Below are positions 1-8,463 of a stretch of DNA of 64,000 nt, piece by piece. Under the pieces are notes generated by a model, which was not told the DNA's origin, searched no databases, and worked only from the letters and a program-made list of their open reading frames with translations. The stretch's first letter is position 1; every line of letters begins with the position of its first letter. The stretch comes from Rhodanobacter humi (GTDB lineage: Bacteria > Pseudomonadota > Gammaproteobacteria > Xanthomonadales > Rhodanobacteraceae), in NCBI RefSeq assembly GCF_041107455.1, contig NZ_JBGBPY010000001.1, positions 1,612,001 to 1,676,000 of the forward strand. Reading direction: 5' to 3'. A program made the translations under genes and the position numbers.

Positions 1-797
1 CGCTGGTGCAAGCGCATGGCTACGTGATGTGTGGACATTGCGGCGCCGGCTTCGACAGCCTCGCCACGCTCAGCGAACAGTTGCCGCCGGAACCGTTCCA
101 GGAACTGCCGGTGAACGACCAGGCACTGGTACCGCCACGCATCGAGCTGGTGGTGTACCGGCCGCAACCGCCGGCGCCTGAACCGGCGGTGGTCGTGGCG
201 GAGCCGGCGACGCCGGCCGCGGAAGATTTCTCGCAACTGGTGTTCACGCCGCGTTTCGCGAAAAGCGCGCGCCAGCGCAAGCCGGCGCGAGCGGAACGCA
301 AGCGCCGTCCGCGCCACGACACCACGACACCGCGACGCTGGCCCTGGACGCTGGTCTGCGGCACGCTCGCGCTGGCGCTCGGGCTGCAACTGGCGTGGAT
401 CGGCCGCGATGGCCTGATCCGCGACCCGCTGGTCGGCGGCTGGTTGCGCGGTGCCTGCAACGCGTTCGACTGCCGCCTGCCGCTGGTCGCCGCGCCACAG
501 CAGTTGCGCCTGCTCGCCAGCAACGTCGAGAGCCACCCCAATGCCGCGCAGGCGCTGATGATCAGCCTCAGCCTGCGCAACGAGGCCGCGTTCGCGCAGC
601 CTTGGCCGGTGGTCGTGGTCACGCTGGAGGACGCGCAAGGCCACCGGCTGACGATGCGCCGCCTGCTGCCCACCGACTACCTCGACGACCCCGCCGTGCT
701 GGATCGCGGCCTTGCTCCCGGCGCGACCACGGCCCTGTTGCTGGAAGTCCAGGATCCCGGCGACCAGGCGGTCGCCTACGAGTTCGGCTTCGAATAG
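1..797 (+). CDS. DUF3426 / MJ0042-type zinc-ribbon membrane protein, 5' end cut off
   Basis: The reading frame is already open at the window edge, and the first residues (LVQAHGYVMCGHCGAGFDSL) are the second half of an N-terminal zinc ribbon. The CGHC pair is visible and the first Cys pair lies upstream, so the GTG at position 6 is not the true start. A proline-rich linker follows, then a basic stretch, one membrane segment (WPWTLVCGTLALALGLQLAW, about residues 115-135 of the visible part), then a roughly 120-residue C-terminal domain typical of DUF3426. The protein should be anchored in the inner membrane. In Xanthomonadales this family commonly lies next to prmA and fis; fis follows here at 1022. 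The molecular role is not known. Confidence 0.85.
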   Translation, partial: LVQAHGYVMCGHCGAGFDSLATLSEQLPPEPFQELPVNDQALVPPRIELVVYRPQPPAPEPAVVVAEPATPAAEDFSQLVFTPRFAKSARQRKPARAERKRRPRHDTTTPRRWPWTLVCGTLALALGLQLAWIGRDGLIRDPLVGGWLRGACNAFDCRLPLVAAPQQLRLLASNVESHPNAAQALMISLSLRNEAAFAQPWPVVVVTLEDAQGHRLTMRRLLPTDYLDDPAVLDRGLAPGATTALLLEVQDPGDQAVAYEFGFE

Positions 798-1021
798 CGC
801 ATCGCAGGCTCCGCGATACGGCCGGCGCCGCAGGCGCCGGGAAATGCAAGTGCCCAATCGCGCTTTTTGAACGCACACAGCACTTAAAATTCGCGGCACT
901 CGCGGGTAGACTCCGTGCTTCCGCGCATCGTCACCGGCATGCGCGGAAAGACCGCCGCCGCGGTCGCGGAAGACAATCAGAAGCAGCGGCCCAAGCAGCC
1001 GCGCAAGACACACAGAGGGAA

Positions 1022-1309
1022 ATGTCAGTGAATGCCGTGAGATTGCCAGCCGCCGAGGCCACCCGTCCGGTCGCCTCGCAGAGTGCGCTGGGCGAATGCG
1101 TCAGCCGCACCGTGCGCCGTTATCTCGCCGACCTCGGCGACGCGGATTGCGGCGAAGGCCTGCACGCGCTGGTGATCCGCGAAGTGGAAGGCCCCCTGCT
1201 GCGCGAAGTGCTGGCGTTCCACGACGGCAACCAGAGCCGCGCCGCCGTGGCGCTGGGCATCAACCGCGCCACGTTGCGCAAGAAGCTGGCCGCGCACGGC
1301 CTGCTGTAA
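1022..1309 (+). CDS. fis: Fis family nucleoid-associated DNA-binding protein
   Basis: This 95-residue protein ends in a Fis-type helix-turn-helix (NQSRAAVALGINRATLRKKL, residues 70-89) preceded by the helical dimerisation region. Its length is normal for Fis (about 98 residues in E. coli). Known Fis proteins bend DNA, shape the nucleoid and modulate rRNA, recombination and virulence promoters. The ATG at 1022 is preceded by a GAGGGA ribosome-binding site; the same frame is open much further upstream, but that part is the shadow of the DUF3426 gene. It lies between the DUF3426 gene and purH, the usual Xanthomonadales order. Confidence 0.93.
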   Translation: MSVNAVRLPAAEATRPVASQSALGECVSRTVRRYLADLGDADCGEGLHALVIREVEGPLLREVLAFHDGNQSRAAVALGINRATLRKKLAAHGLL

Positions 1310-1363
1310 TTTCCCACCCGTCCCATTTGGCCGTCCAAACGATGGCCACACCCCGGACTCGGC

Positions 1364-1369
1364 TATAAT
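1364..1369 (+). promoter_or_regulatory. Likely -10 box of the purH promoter
   Basis: A perfect TATAAT hexamer lies 27 bp before the purH ATG. No good -35 match stands 16-18 bp upstream, so the promoter may be weak or activator-dependent. No PurR-like palindrome is obvious. Confidence 0.5.
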
Positions 1370-1396
1370 CGGCAGCTTTCCCGCCTGGAAGCCGCC

Positions 1397-3007
1397 ATGT
1401 CCGCCCCTGCCGCCGTCCCCGTCCGCCGCGCCCTGCTCAGCGTTTCCGACAAGAGCGGACTGATCGAGCTGGGCCGCCGCCTCGCCGCCAGGGGCGTGGA
1501 GCTGCTCTCCACCGGCGGCAGCGCGAAGGCGCTGCGCGAGGCCGGCATCGCGGTGCAGGATGTCAGCGAGCTCACCGGTTTCCCCGAGATCATGGACGGT
1601 CGCGTCAAGACCTTGCACCCCAAGGTGCACGGCGGCCTGCTCGGCCGGCGCGGCACCGACGACGCGGTGATGGCCGAGCTCGGCATCCAGCCGATCGACC
1701 TGCTGGTGCTGAACCTCTATCCGTTCGAGGCCACCGTCGCCAAGCCCGACTGCACGCTGGAACAGGCGATCGAGAACATCGACATCGGCGGCCCGGCGAT
1801 GCTGCGCTCGGCGGCGAAGAACTGGAACGACGTGGGCGTGCTCACCGATCCTGCGCAGTACGACGAGGCGCTGGCCGAGATCGAGCAACACGGCGGTTTG
1901 TCACGCGCGACCCGCTTCAAGCTGGCGGTCGCCGCGTTCAACAACGTGGCCAACTACGACGGCGCGATCAGCGACTACCTCTCCGGCCTCAAGCTCGACG
2001 AGGCGCACGAAGCCATCGCCGGACACGAAGCCTTTCCCGCGCAGGCCAACGGCCGCTTCGTGAAGCTGATGGACCTGCGCTACGGCGAGAACCCGCACCA
2101 GGGCGCCGCGTTCTACCGCGACCTGTATCCCGCGCCGGGCACGCTGGCCACGTTCCGCCAGCTGCAGGGCAAGGAACTCTCGTTCAACAACATCGCCGAC
2201 GCCGATGCCGCATGGGAATGCGTGCGCAGCTTCGTCAAACCGGCCTGCGTGATCGTCAAGCACGCCAACCCCTGCGGCGTGGCGGTGAGCCTGGACGGCA
2301 TAGCCAAGGCCTACGATCTTGCTTACCAGACCGATCCCACCTCGGCGTTCGGCGGCATCATCGCGTTCAATCGCGAGGTGGACGGCGCCACTGCACAGGC
2401 GATCGTGGCGCGCCAGTTCGTCGAGGTGGTGCTCGCGCCGGGCTATGCCGCCGAGGCGCTGAAGGCGTTCGCGAAGAAGGGCAACGTGCGCGTGCTGGTG
2501 ATCCCGGTGCCGCCTGGTGCGGATCTGGTCGCCGCGCATCCGGGCAACCAGTCCAAGCGCGTCGGCTCGGGCCTGCTGATCCAGACCGCCGACACCGGCA
2601 TGGTCAAGGCCGCGGATCTCAAGGTGGTGACCAGGCTGGCGCCCACGCCGGCGCAGATCGACGACCTGATCTTCGCGTGGAAGGTGGCGAAGTTCGTGAA
2701 GTCCAACGCCATCGTCTACGCCAAGGATCGCCAGACCATCGGCATCGGCGCCGGCCAGATGAGCCGCGTGTACAGCGCGAAGATCGCCGGCATCAAGGCT
2801 GCCGACGAGAAGCTGGAAGTGCGCGGCTCGGTGATGGCCAGCGATGCGTTCTTCCCGTTCCGCGACGGCATCGACGCGGCCGCCGCGGCCGGCATCAGCG
2901 CGGTGATCCAGCCCGGTGGCTCGATGCGCGACGCCGAGGTGATCGCCGCCGCCGACGAACACGGCATGGCGATGGTGTTCACGGGGATGCGGCACTTCCG
3001 CCACTAA
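1397..3007 (+). CDS. purH: Bifunctional AICAR transformylase / IMP cyclohydrolase
   Basis: PurH catalyses the last two steps of de novo purine synthesis: formylation of AICAR with 10-formyl-tetrahydrofolate, then ring closure to IMP, in the cytosol. The 536-residue length matches the family. The N-terminal MGS-like cyclohydrolase domain shows [19 protein letters not shown] and [17 protein letters not shown]. The transformylase domain shows the catalytic Lys-His in [10 protein letters not shown], then [16 protein letters not shown] and [12 protein letters not shown]. The C-terminus ends in the typical RHFRH. No purD follows. The last codons form one arm of a perfect hairpin that contains the stop codon (see the repeat at 2994). 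Confidence 0.98.
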   Translation: MSAPAAVPVRRALLSVSDKSGLIELGRRLAARGVELLSTGGSAKALREAGIAVQDVSELTGFPEIMDGRVKTLHPKVHGGLLGRRGTDDAVMAELGIQPIDLLVLNLYPFEATVAKPDCTLEQAIENIDIGGPAMLRSAAKNWNDVGVLTDPAQYDEALAEIEQHGGLSRATRFKLAVAAFNNVANYDGAISDYLSGLKLDEAHEAIAGHEAFPAQANGRFVKLMDLRYGENPHQGAAFYRDLYPAPGTLATFRQLQGKELSFNNIADADAAWECVRSFVKPACVIVKHANPCGVAVSLDGIAKAYDLAYQTDPTSAFGGIIAFNREVDGATAQAIVARQFVEVVLAPGYAAEALKAFAKKGNVRVLVIPVPPGADLVAAHPGNQSKRVGSGLLIQTADTGMVKAADLKVVTRLAPTPAQIDDLIFAWKVAKFVKSNAIVYAKDRQTIGIGAGQMSRVYSAKIAGIKAADEKLEVRGSVMASDAFFPFRDGIDAAAAAGISAVIQPGGSMRDAEVIAAADEHGMAMVFTGMRHFRH

Positions 3008-3097
3008 AAGTGGCGGAAGTAAATCAAATACTCAGGCACTGGCAGTGCCTGAAATGAATCTGGCACTCCGACACTGAAAGTGGCGGAAGTCAATCAA
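2994..3097. repeat. Hairpin cluster at the purH 3' end
   Basis: Three related hairpin-like units follow each other. ACTTCCGCCACT (2994-3005, last codons of purH) pairs perfectly with AGTGGCGGAAGT (3009-3020), with only AAA between, so the TAA stop lies at the turn. CAGGCACTG (3033-3041) pairs with CAGTGCCTG (3043-3051). AGTGGCGGAAGT recurs at 3079-3090. Each unit is followed by an AATC-containing spacer. The first may act as a terminator or 3'-end protector, although no T-run follows. Confidence 0.7.
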
Positions 3098-3116
3098 GCA
3101 CGCCGGCATTGATCGC

Positions 3117-3190
3117 GTAGGAGCGCACCCTGTGCGCGAATGCTCTTCGTCACGCAACGGAAAAGCATCGCGCACAGGGTGCGCTCCTAC
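3117..3190. repeat. Family A palindromic repeat, copy A1
   Basis: An inverted repeat with outer arms GTAGGAGCGCACCCTGTGCG and its complement (ending GTGCGCTCCTAC) encloses a variable centre of about 30 bp. The same arms recur at 37589, 38769, 40373, 43709 and 52121. It is REP/BIME-like and lies between convergent purH and the YfeH-type gene. Confidence 0.9.
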
Positions 3191-3220
3191 AGTGCGATCA
3201 TGGTAGCGACGGATACCCGC

Positions 3221-4222
3221 TCAATCCGCCGGCGCCGTATCCCCTTCATCGGGCGAGATCGCCTCGCCCCGCCGCGCATACCGCCGCGCCAGCACCGCGC
3301 ACACCATCAGCTGGATCTGGTGGAACAGCATCAGCGGCAGCACGATCATGCCCAGCGGATGGCCGGCGAACAGCACCTTCGCCATCGGCACGCCGCTGGC
3401 GAGGCTCTTCTTGGAGCCGCAGAACACGATGGTGATCTCGTCCTCCTTGCCGAAACCCAGCGCACGCGCGCCATGGCAGGTGGCCAGCAGCGCCAGCGCC
3501 AGCAACACCACGCAGATCAGCACCAGGCCGCCCAGCACCGGCAGCGGCACCTGCTTCCACAGGCCTTCCAGCACCGAGGCGCTGAACGCGGTGTAGACCA
3601 CCAGCAGGATCGAACCCTGGTCGACCACGCCCACCAGCGGGCGATGGCGCTGCACCCAGACGCCGATCCAGCGCTGCGCCACCTGCCCTGCCACGAACGG
3701 CAGCAGCAGCAAGGTGACGATCTCGCCCAGCGCATGCCAGGACATGCCGCCGCCCCCGCGCGACTCCAGCATCGCGCCCACCCACAGCGGCGTGATGAAG
3801 ATGCCGAGCAGGCTGGACGCCGAGGCCGCGCACACCGCGGCGGAGACGTTGCCGCGCGCGATCGAGGTGAACGCGATCGACGACTGCACGGTGGACGGCA
3901 GCGTGCACAGGAACAGCACGCCGAGGTACAGGTCCGGCGTCACCGGCGGCGCCAGCAGAGGCCGCAACACCCAGCCCATCAGCGGGAACAGCACGAAGGT
4001 GCTGGTCAGCACGACGAGGTGCAGCCGCCAGTGCGTGACGCCCGCCAGCACCGCCTGCCGCGACAGCTTGGCACCGTGCAAGAAGAACAGCAGCATGATC
4101 GCGCCGTCGGTGAGCCAGCCGAACGCCGTGGCCCACGCGCCGCGGCAGGGCAGCACGCTGGACAGCAGCACGGTCAGCAGCAGCGCGCAGGTGAAACGAT
4201 CGGGCAGGAAACGGCGGAGCAT
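3221..4222 (-). CDS. YfeH-like bile acid:sodium symporter family transporter
   Basis: This is a multi-pass inner-membrane protein of about 333 residues with roughly nine to ten hydrophobic segments and the family signatures LPSTVQSSIAFTSIARGN and FCGSKKSLASGVPMA. It matches the SBF-like group exemplified by E. coli YfeH rather than classical bile-acid carriers. The substrate is unknown; sodium coupling is inferred from the family. The start was set at MLRRFLPDRF (4222), because the 17 residues upstream of it are not hydrophobic and not family-like; an ATG at 4273 is the alternative. It converges on purH across repeat A1 and stands alone transcriptionally. Confidence 0.85.
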   Translation of the reverse strand: MLRRFLPDRFTCALLLTVLLSSVLPCRGAWATAFGWLTDGAIMLLFFLHGAKLSRQAVLAGVTHWRLHLVVLTSTFVLFPLMGWVLRPLLAPPVTPDLYLGVLFLCTLPSTVQSSIAFTSIARGNVSAAVCAASASSLLGIFITPLWVGAMLESRGGGGMSWHALGEIVTLLLLPFVAGQVAQRWIGVWVQRHRPLVGVVDQGSILLVVYTAFSASVLEGLWKQVPLPVLGGLVLICVVLLALALLATCHGARALGFGKEDEITIVFCGSKKSLASGVPMAKVLFAGHPLGMIVLPLMLFHQIQLMVCAVLARRYARRGEAISPDEGDTAPAD

Positions 4223-4335
4223 GCGTGGCACCGGCAGCGGGAAACGCGTATTGCAACGGTGCGGCCGTGGCAAATCAATCCCGCGAGCTGCGCGCCTGCG
4301 CTGTCATCGCCACCCGTCGCCGCAACAGCCGAAGC

Positions 4336-4863
4336 TCAGCGGCCGTTGTCGTTGCCGTTGTCGGATGTGGCCGGCTTGCTGCCGCCCCACTCCAGAACCT
4401 TGTACATCACCGGACGCACCGGCGGCGCGCCCTCGGTGGCGCGCATCACGCCATTGCTGTCCACCATGTAGGTGTAGGACAGCCCGTTCTTCTGCGTGAC
4501 CACCACCATGTAGACGCGACCGTTGCGGCGGTACTCCTGGTAGACCGCATCGCCCTCGGTGTGCACGGTGACATCATCCGCCGGCGAATCGCCCCTGGCC
4601 GTCTGCGGCGCGCCCTTGTCGCCCGGCGTCACCGGCAGCGGGATCGGCTTGCCCGGCAGGGGCGTGGCGGTGACCGTGGCCGGCGTGCTGCTGCTGGCCG
4701 CGGCCGGCTTGGCGGGCGGCGCCACCGCCTGCACGCCCGGATCGTTCATGCCCGGCGGCGGCGGCGCCGGCGCGAACTTCGGCGCCTGCTGGCCGGTGGA
4801 CTGCGCACAGACCGGCAGCGCGACGAACGCGGTGAGGGCGAGCAGGCTGGCGACGTATTTCAT
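4336..4863 (-). CDS. DUF2782 family secreted protein
   Basis: The 175-residue product has a clear signal peptide (MKYVASLLALTAFVALPVCA, cleaved near residue 20), then a Pro/Ala-rich linker, then a conserved C-terminal domain (VYQEYRRNGRVYMVVV, SYTYMVDSNGV) characteristic of DUF2782. It is expected in the periplasm or on the envelope. A GAGG ribosome-binding site precedes the ATG. It is divergent from polA, separated by 93 bp; this polA neighbourhood is typical of Xanthomonadales. Function unknown. Confidence 0.85.
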   Translation of the reverse strand: MKYVASLLALTAFVALPVCAQSTGQQAPKFAPAPPPPGMNDPGVQAVAPPAKPAAASSSTPATVTATPLPGKPIPLPVTPGDKGAPQTARGDSPADDVTVHTEGDAVYQEYRRNGRVYMVVVTQKNGLSYTYMVDSNGVMRATEGAPPVRPVMYKVLEWGGSKPATSDNGNDNGR

Positions 4864-4956
4864 GGCGGCGACCTCGATGGGGAGCCGAAGCATAGCAGCG
4901 CGCACGCAGCCGCCCCGTGAACCGCGACATCGTGCGTCGCGTGCCAGAATGGGCCC

Positions 4957-7676
4957 ATGCCCAAGCTCATCCTGATCGACGGTTCCTCCTACCTGTACCG
5001 AGCCTTCCACGCGCTGCCGCCGCTGAGCAACGCGCAAGGCGAACCCACCGGCGCACTGTTCGGCGTGGTCAACATGTTGCGCGCCACGCTGAAGGCGAAG
5101 CCCGACTACCTGGCCTTCGTCAGCGACGCTTCCGGCCCCACTTTCCGCGATGCGATGTACGAGCACTACAAGGCGAACCGCCCGCCGATGCCGGACGATC
5201 TGCGCGCGCAGATCGAGCCGATGCTGGCGATCGTGGGCGCGCTGGGCTTCCCGATCCTGCGCGTGGGCGGCGTGGAGGCCGACGACGTGATCGGCACGCT
5301 CGCCGTGCAGGCGCAACGCGCCGGCATCGAGGTGGAGATCTCCACCGGCGACAAGGACATGGCCCAGCTGGTCGGCCCCGGCGTCACCCTGGTCAACACC
5401 ATGACCAGCACCACGATGGACCGCAATGGCGTGATCGAGAAATTCGGCGTGCCGCCCGAACGCATCGTCGACTACCTCACCCTGGTGGGCGACACCGTGG
5501 ACAACGTGCCCGGCGTGCCCAAGTGCGGCCCGAAGACCGCCGCGAAATGGCTGGCCGAATACGACTCGCTGGACGGCGTGATCGCGAACGCGGACAAGAT
5601 CGGCGGCAAGATCGGCGAGAGCCTGCGCGAGGCGCTGCCGCAACTGCCGCTGTCGCGCGCACTGGTGACGATCAAGACCGACGTGGCGCTGGAGCAGGGC
5701 CCCGCCGATCTCGCGCTGCGCGAGGCCGATGCGGCGACGTTGCGCGAGCTGTATACACGCTACGAATTCAAGGCGGCGCTGAAGGATCTCGACGCCACAC
5801 TCCCCTCTCCCGAGGGGAGAGGGGCCCGGTTCCCGGCACCGCTCCCCTGCTTGCGAACCTCGCCGTACCCGGCGAATACGAACTCGTCACCACGCAGCCG
5901 CAACTCGACGCCTGGCTGGACAAGCTGCGCGATGCGCCGCTGATCGCCTTCGACACCGAGACCACCAGCATCGATCCGATGCTGGCCGACATCGTGGGCC
6001 TGTCGCTGTCCGTCGAACCGGGCAAGGCCTGCTACATCCCGCTGGCGCACGACTATCCCGGCGCACCGGCGCAACTGCCGTGCGACGCAGTGCTCGCCGC
6101 GCTGAAGCCCGTGTTCGAGGACGCGAACCGCCCCAAGCTGGGCCAGCACGCGAAGTACGACATCAACATCCTGTCGCACTACGGCATCGCGGTAGCAGGC
6201 GTGCGCCACGACAGCATGCTGGAATCCTACGTGTGGAACGCCACCGCCACGCGCCATGACATGGATTCGCTGGCGAAGCGCTATCTCGGCTACGACACCG
6301 TGAAGTACGAAGAGGTGGCCGGCAAGGGCGCGAAGCAGATTTCGTTCTCGCAGGTGGATCTGGACACCGCCTGCCGCTACGCCGCCGAGGACGCCGACAT
6401 CACCCTGCGCCTGCACCACGCGCTGTGGCCGATGCTCGAAAGCGTGCCGTCCTTGCGCAAGGTATACGAGGAGATCGAGATCCCGCTGATTCCCGTGCTG
6501 GCCGGCATGGAGCAGCGCGGCGTGCTGATCGACGTCGACGAGCTGCGCAAGCAGAGCCAGCAGCTCGGCAAACGCATGCTGGAACTGCAGCAGCAGGCGT
6601 ACAAGGAGGCCGGGCGCGAGTTCAACCTCGACTCGCCGAAACAATTGCAGGCGATCCTGTTCGACGAGCTTGGCCTGCGGGCCAAGCTGAAGACGCCGAC
6701 CGGCCAGCCCTCCACCAACGAGGAAGCGCTGGAGGCGATCGCCGACGATCACGCGCTGCCGCGGCTGATCCTCGACTACCGCGGCCTCGCCAAGCTGCGC
6801 TCCACGTATACCGACAAGCTGGCCGGCACGGTGAACCCGCGCACCGGCCGCGTGCACACCAGCTACCACCAGGGCGCGGTGGCCACCGGGCGCATCTCCT
6901 CCACCGACCCGAACCTGCAGAACATCCCGGTGCGCACCGAGGAAGGCCGGCGCATCCGCCAGGCCTTCATCGCACCGCCGGGCTGGAAGGTGCTGGCGGC
7001 GGACTACTCGCAGATCGAGTTGCGCATCATGGCCCACCTGTCCGGCGACGAAGGCCTGCTGAAGGCCTTCCACGAAGGCGGCGACGTGCACCGCGCCACC
7101 GCCGCCGAGGTGTTCGGCCTCAAGCCCGAGGAAGTCACCAGCAACCAGCGTCGCGCCGCCAAGGCGATCAACTTCGGCCTGATGTACGGCATGAGCGCGT
7201 TCGGCCTGGCCCGCCAGCTCGGCATCGACCGCGGCGAGGCCGGCGACTACATGGCCCGCTACTTTGCCCGCTATCCCGGCGTGCACGCCTTCATGGAAGC
7301 CACCCGCGCCCAGGCACATCGCGACGGCTACGTGGAAACGATCTTCGGCCGCCGCCTGTACCTGGAGAACCTGCAGTCCCGCAACCAGGCCCATCGCGCT
7401 GGCGCCGAGCGCGCCGCAGTGAACGCACCGATGCAGGGCAGCGCCGCCGACATCATCAAGCGCGCGATGATCGCCGTGGCCGCGTGGCTGAAGGAGCGCG
7501 ACGACGACGCCCACATGCTGATGCAGGTGCACGACGAACTGGTGTTCGAGGTGCGTGCCGACGCGGTGGACGCGGTGCGCGAAGGCGTGCGCGAGCGCAT
7601 GCAGGGCGCCGCCACACTGGCGGTGCCGCTGATCGTCGACGTTGGCGTGGGCGCGAATTGGGACGAGGCGCATTGA
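4957..7676 (+). CDS. polA: DNA polymerase I, with an apparent -1 frameshift in the linker
   Basis: Pol I fills gaps and removes RNA primers in lagging-strand synthesis and excision repair. The first frame (from MPKLILIDGSSYLYRAF at 4957) encodes the complete 5'-nuclease domain up to YEFKAALKDLDATLP near 5805. The proofreading and polymerase domains (FDTETTS, YAAEDADITL, SADPNLQNIP-like SSTDPNLQNIP, ADYSQIELR, MQVHDELVFEV, ending NWDEAH) continue in the frame one base back. The break falls in the inter-domain linker inside a perfect palindrome at 5802-5824. One extra G in the run at 5821-5824 would restore a continuous protein of about 906 residues. All catalytic motifs are intact. It may be a sequencing error, a real mutation giving two polypeptides, or a tolerated or programmed shift. 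Confidence 0.93.
5802..5824. repeat. Family C palindrome inside polA, copy C1
   Basis: CCCCTCTCCC (5802-5811), loop GAG, GGGAGAGGGG (5815-5824) form a perfect 10-bp stem inside the polA coding sequence. The identical arms recur at 9965-9987 inside uvrD. Family members between genes are at 21719, 32812 and 33753. The polA reading frame breaks here. Confidence 0.9.
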
Positions 7677-7739
7677 GTCCGCGCCAGTTGTTGGGTTTCC
7701 GTGAAATGAATCGAACCTGACTTTTTTGCACCGGCTGTA

Positions 7740-7766
7740 GAACTTTTCCGGATTCGCGCGTTCTCA
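7740..7766 (+). promoter_or_regulatory. Candidate RpoE/AlgU-type (ECF sigma) promoter
   Basis: GAACTT (7740-7745) is followed after 16 bp by TCTCA (7762-7766). This matches the sigma-E/AlgU consensus GAACTT-N16/17-TCtgA closely. Its predicted start, about 7772, lies just before a hairpin-containing transcript that ends in the terminator at 7859-7898. No housekeeping -10 is evident at that spacing. Confidence 0.6.
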
Positions 7767-7771
7767 ATCAT

Positions 7772-7898
7772 CGGATGCACGCAACGGCATCCATGGCTGG
7801 ACACCTCCCTGGACAGCCACCCGGACGCGGAACCTCTCCCCTGGGTTTCCGCCTCCCCGGCCCCGAAGGCACCCCCTGGCCTTCGGGGCCTTTTTTTT
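7772..7898 (+). ncRNA. Candidate trans-acting small RNA downstream of polA (ErsA/Spot 42-like position)
   Basis: Between polA and the next gene there is no plausible ORF, yet a promoter-like element, a 5' stem (GGATGC 7773-7778 with GCATCC 7787-7792), a pyrimidine-rich single-stranded stretch with repeated CTCCC (about 7805-7858) and a strong Rho-independent terminator with eight T residues follow in order. The predicted size is about 127 nt. Spot 42 of enterics and ErsA of Pseudomonas are Hfq-dependent RNAs at the same place, just downstream of polA; ErsA is about 130 nt and depends on the envelope-stress sigma factor. CTCCC tracts are suited to masking Shine-Dalgarno sequences. Homology is inferred from position and architecture; expression is untested. 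Confidence 0.6.
7859..7898 (+). terminator. Strong intrinsic terminator
   Basis: GGCCCCGAAGGC, a short loop and GGCCTTCGGGGCC are followed by TTTTTTTT. It lies 183 bp after the polA stop, too far to be a simple polA terminator, and fits the 3' end of the candidate small RNA. Confidence 0.9.
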
Positions 7899-7904
7899 GG
7901 GTTT

Positions 7905-8160
7905 GCCTGTGCATTCGCCCTTGAATGCGGAGATCAAACGGGCAGCCATCCATGGCCGCACTGCTGGACTTGTGCGCTCGTCCGTGAGCGCAGAACAAGA
8001 TCAAAAAGCGGCCATTCCATGGCCGCACTGATTGTCCTGTGCGCTCGTCCATGAACGCGAAGATCAAACGGGCAGCCATCCATGGCTGCACTGCTCGACT
8101 TGTGCGCTCGTCCATGATCGCGAAAGTCAGACGGGCGGCCATCCATGGCCGCACTCTTCA
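7905..8160. repeat. Family D tandem repeat array D1, about four units
   Basis: Units of about 60-65 bp each contain GATCAAACGGGCAGCCATCC, a near-palindromic CCATGGCCGC core and GTGCGCTCGTCC. The last two units are most regular and the array ends in GCCGCACTCTTCAA, as do the arrays at 35883 and 56403. It fills the gap between the candidate small RNA and the small membrane-protein gene at 8219. Confidence 0.85.
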
Positions 8161-8218
8161 AAAGGGGCACCAGCCATCGCCGGTATACTCCGGGCAGGCC
8201 CCTGCAACGGAAGAACCC

Positions 8219-8437
8219 ATGCGCATCGTCCTGATCCTTGTCGGCCTGGCCCTGCTCGTCGCCGGCCTGTGGGTGGTGTTCGGCCACGGCAGCTACCAGA
8301 CCACCGACACCCTGGTGCAATTCGGTTCGGCCAAGCTCACCGCCACCCACGACAAGGCCTTCCCGCAGTGGCTGGGTATCGCCGGCATCGTGGTGGGCGC
8401 ACTGCTAGCCATCGGCGGCTTCTTCAAGAAGGGCTGA
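8219..8437 (+). CDS. Small two-helix membrane protein, DUF3185-like
   Basis: The 72-residue product has one hydrophobic helix at the N-terminus (MRIVLILVGLALLVAGLWVV) and another near the C-terminus (WLGIAGIVVGALLAIGGFF), with a short polar loop between. It resembles DUF3185 small membrane proteins. The ATG at 8219 was chosen because the same frame upstream runs only through the repeat array. Function unknown. It ends 26 bp before uvrD. Confidence 0.7.
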   Translation: MRIVLILVGLALLVAGLWVVFGHGSYQTTDTLVQFGSAKLTATHDKAFPQWLGIAGIVVGALLAIGGFFKKG

Positions 8438-8450
8438 GCGCCGCAGCCGC

Positions 8451-8456
8451 TACAAT
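8451..8456 (+). promoter_or_regulatory. Likely -10 box of a leaderless uvrD transcript
   Basis: GCTACAAT stands 7 bp before the ATG at 8464, which would place the transcription start at the initiation codon. A similar element precedes thiS (31615) and the FAH-family gene (45890). Confidence 0.45.
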
Positions 8457-8463
8457 GGGTGCG

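Noticed and set aside
4336-5643. Long minus-strand frame extending the DUF2782 gene into polA
   Set aside because: The part beyond 4863 is the antisense shadow of polA. The signal peptide and ribosome-binding site fix the start at 4863.
7905-8160. Tandem ~60-bp units as a CRISPR array
   Set aside because: There are no conserved short direct repeats with unique spacers of constant length; the whole unit is repeated and no cas genes are present.
7905-8218. Open frames on both strands through the family D array, as possible genes
   Set aside because: They consist of repeat units only, with no recognisable domain or ribosome-binding site. GC-rich DNA keeps such frames open.
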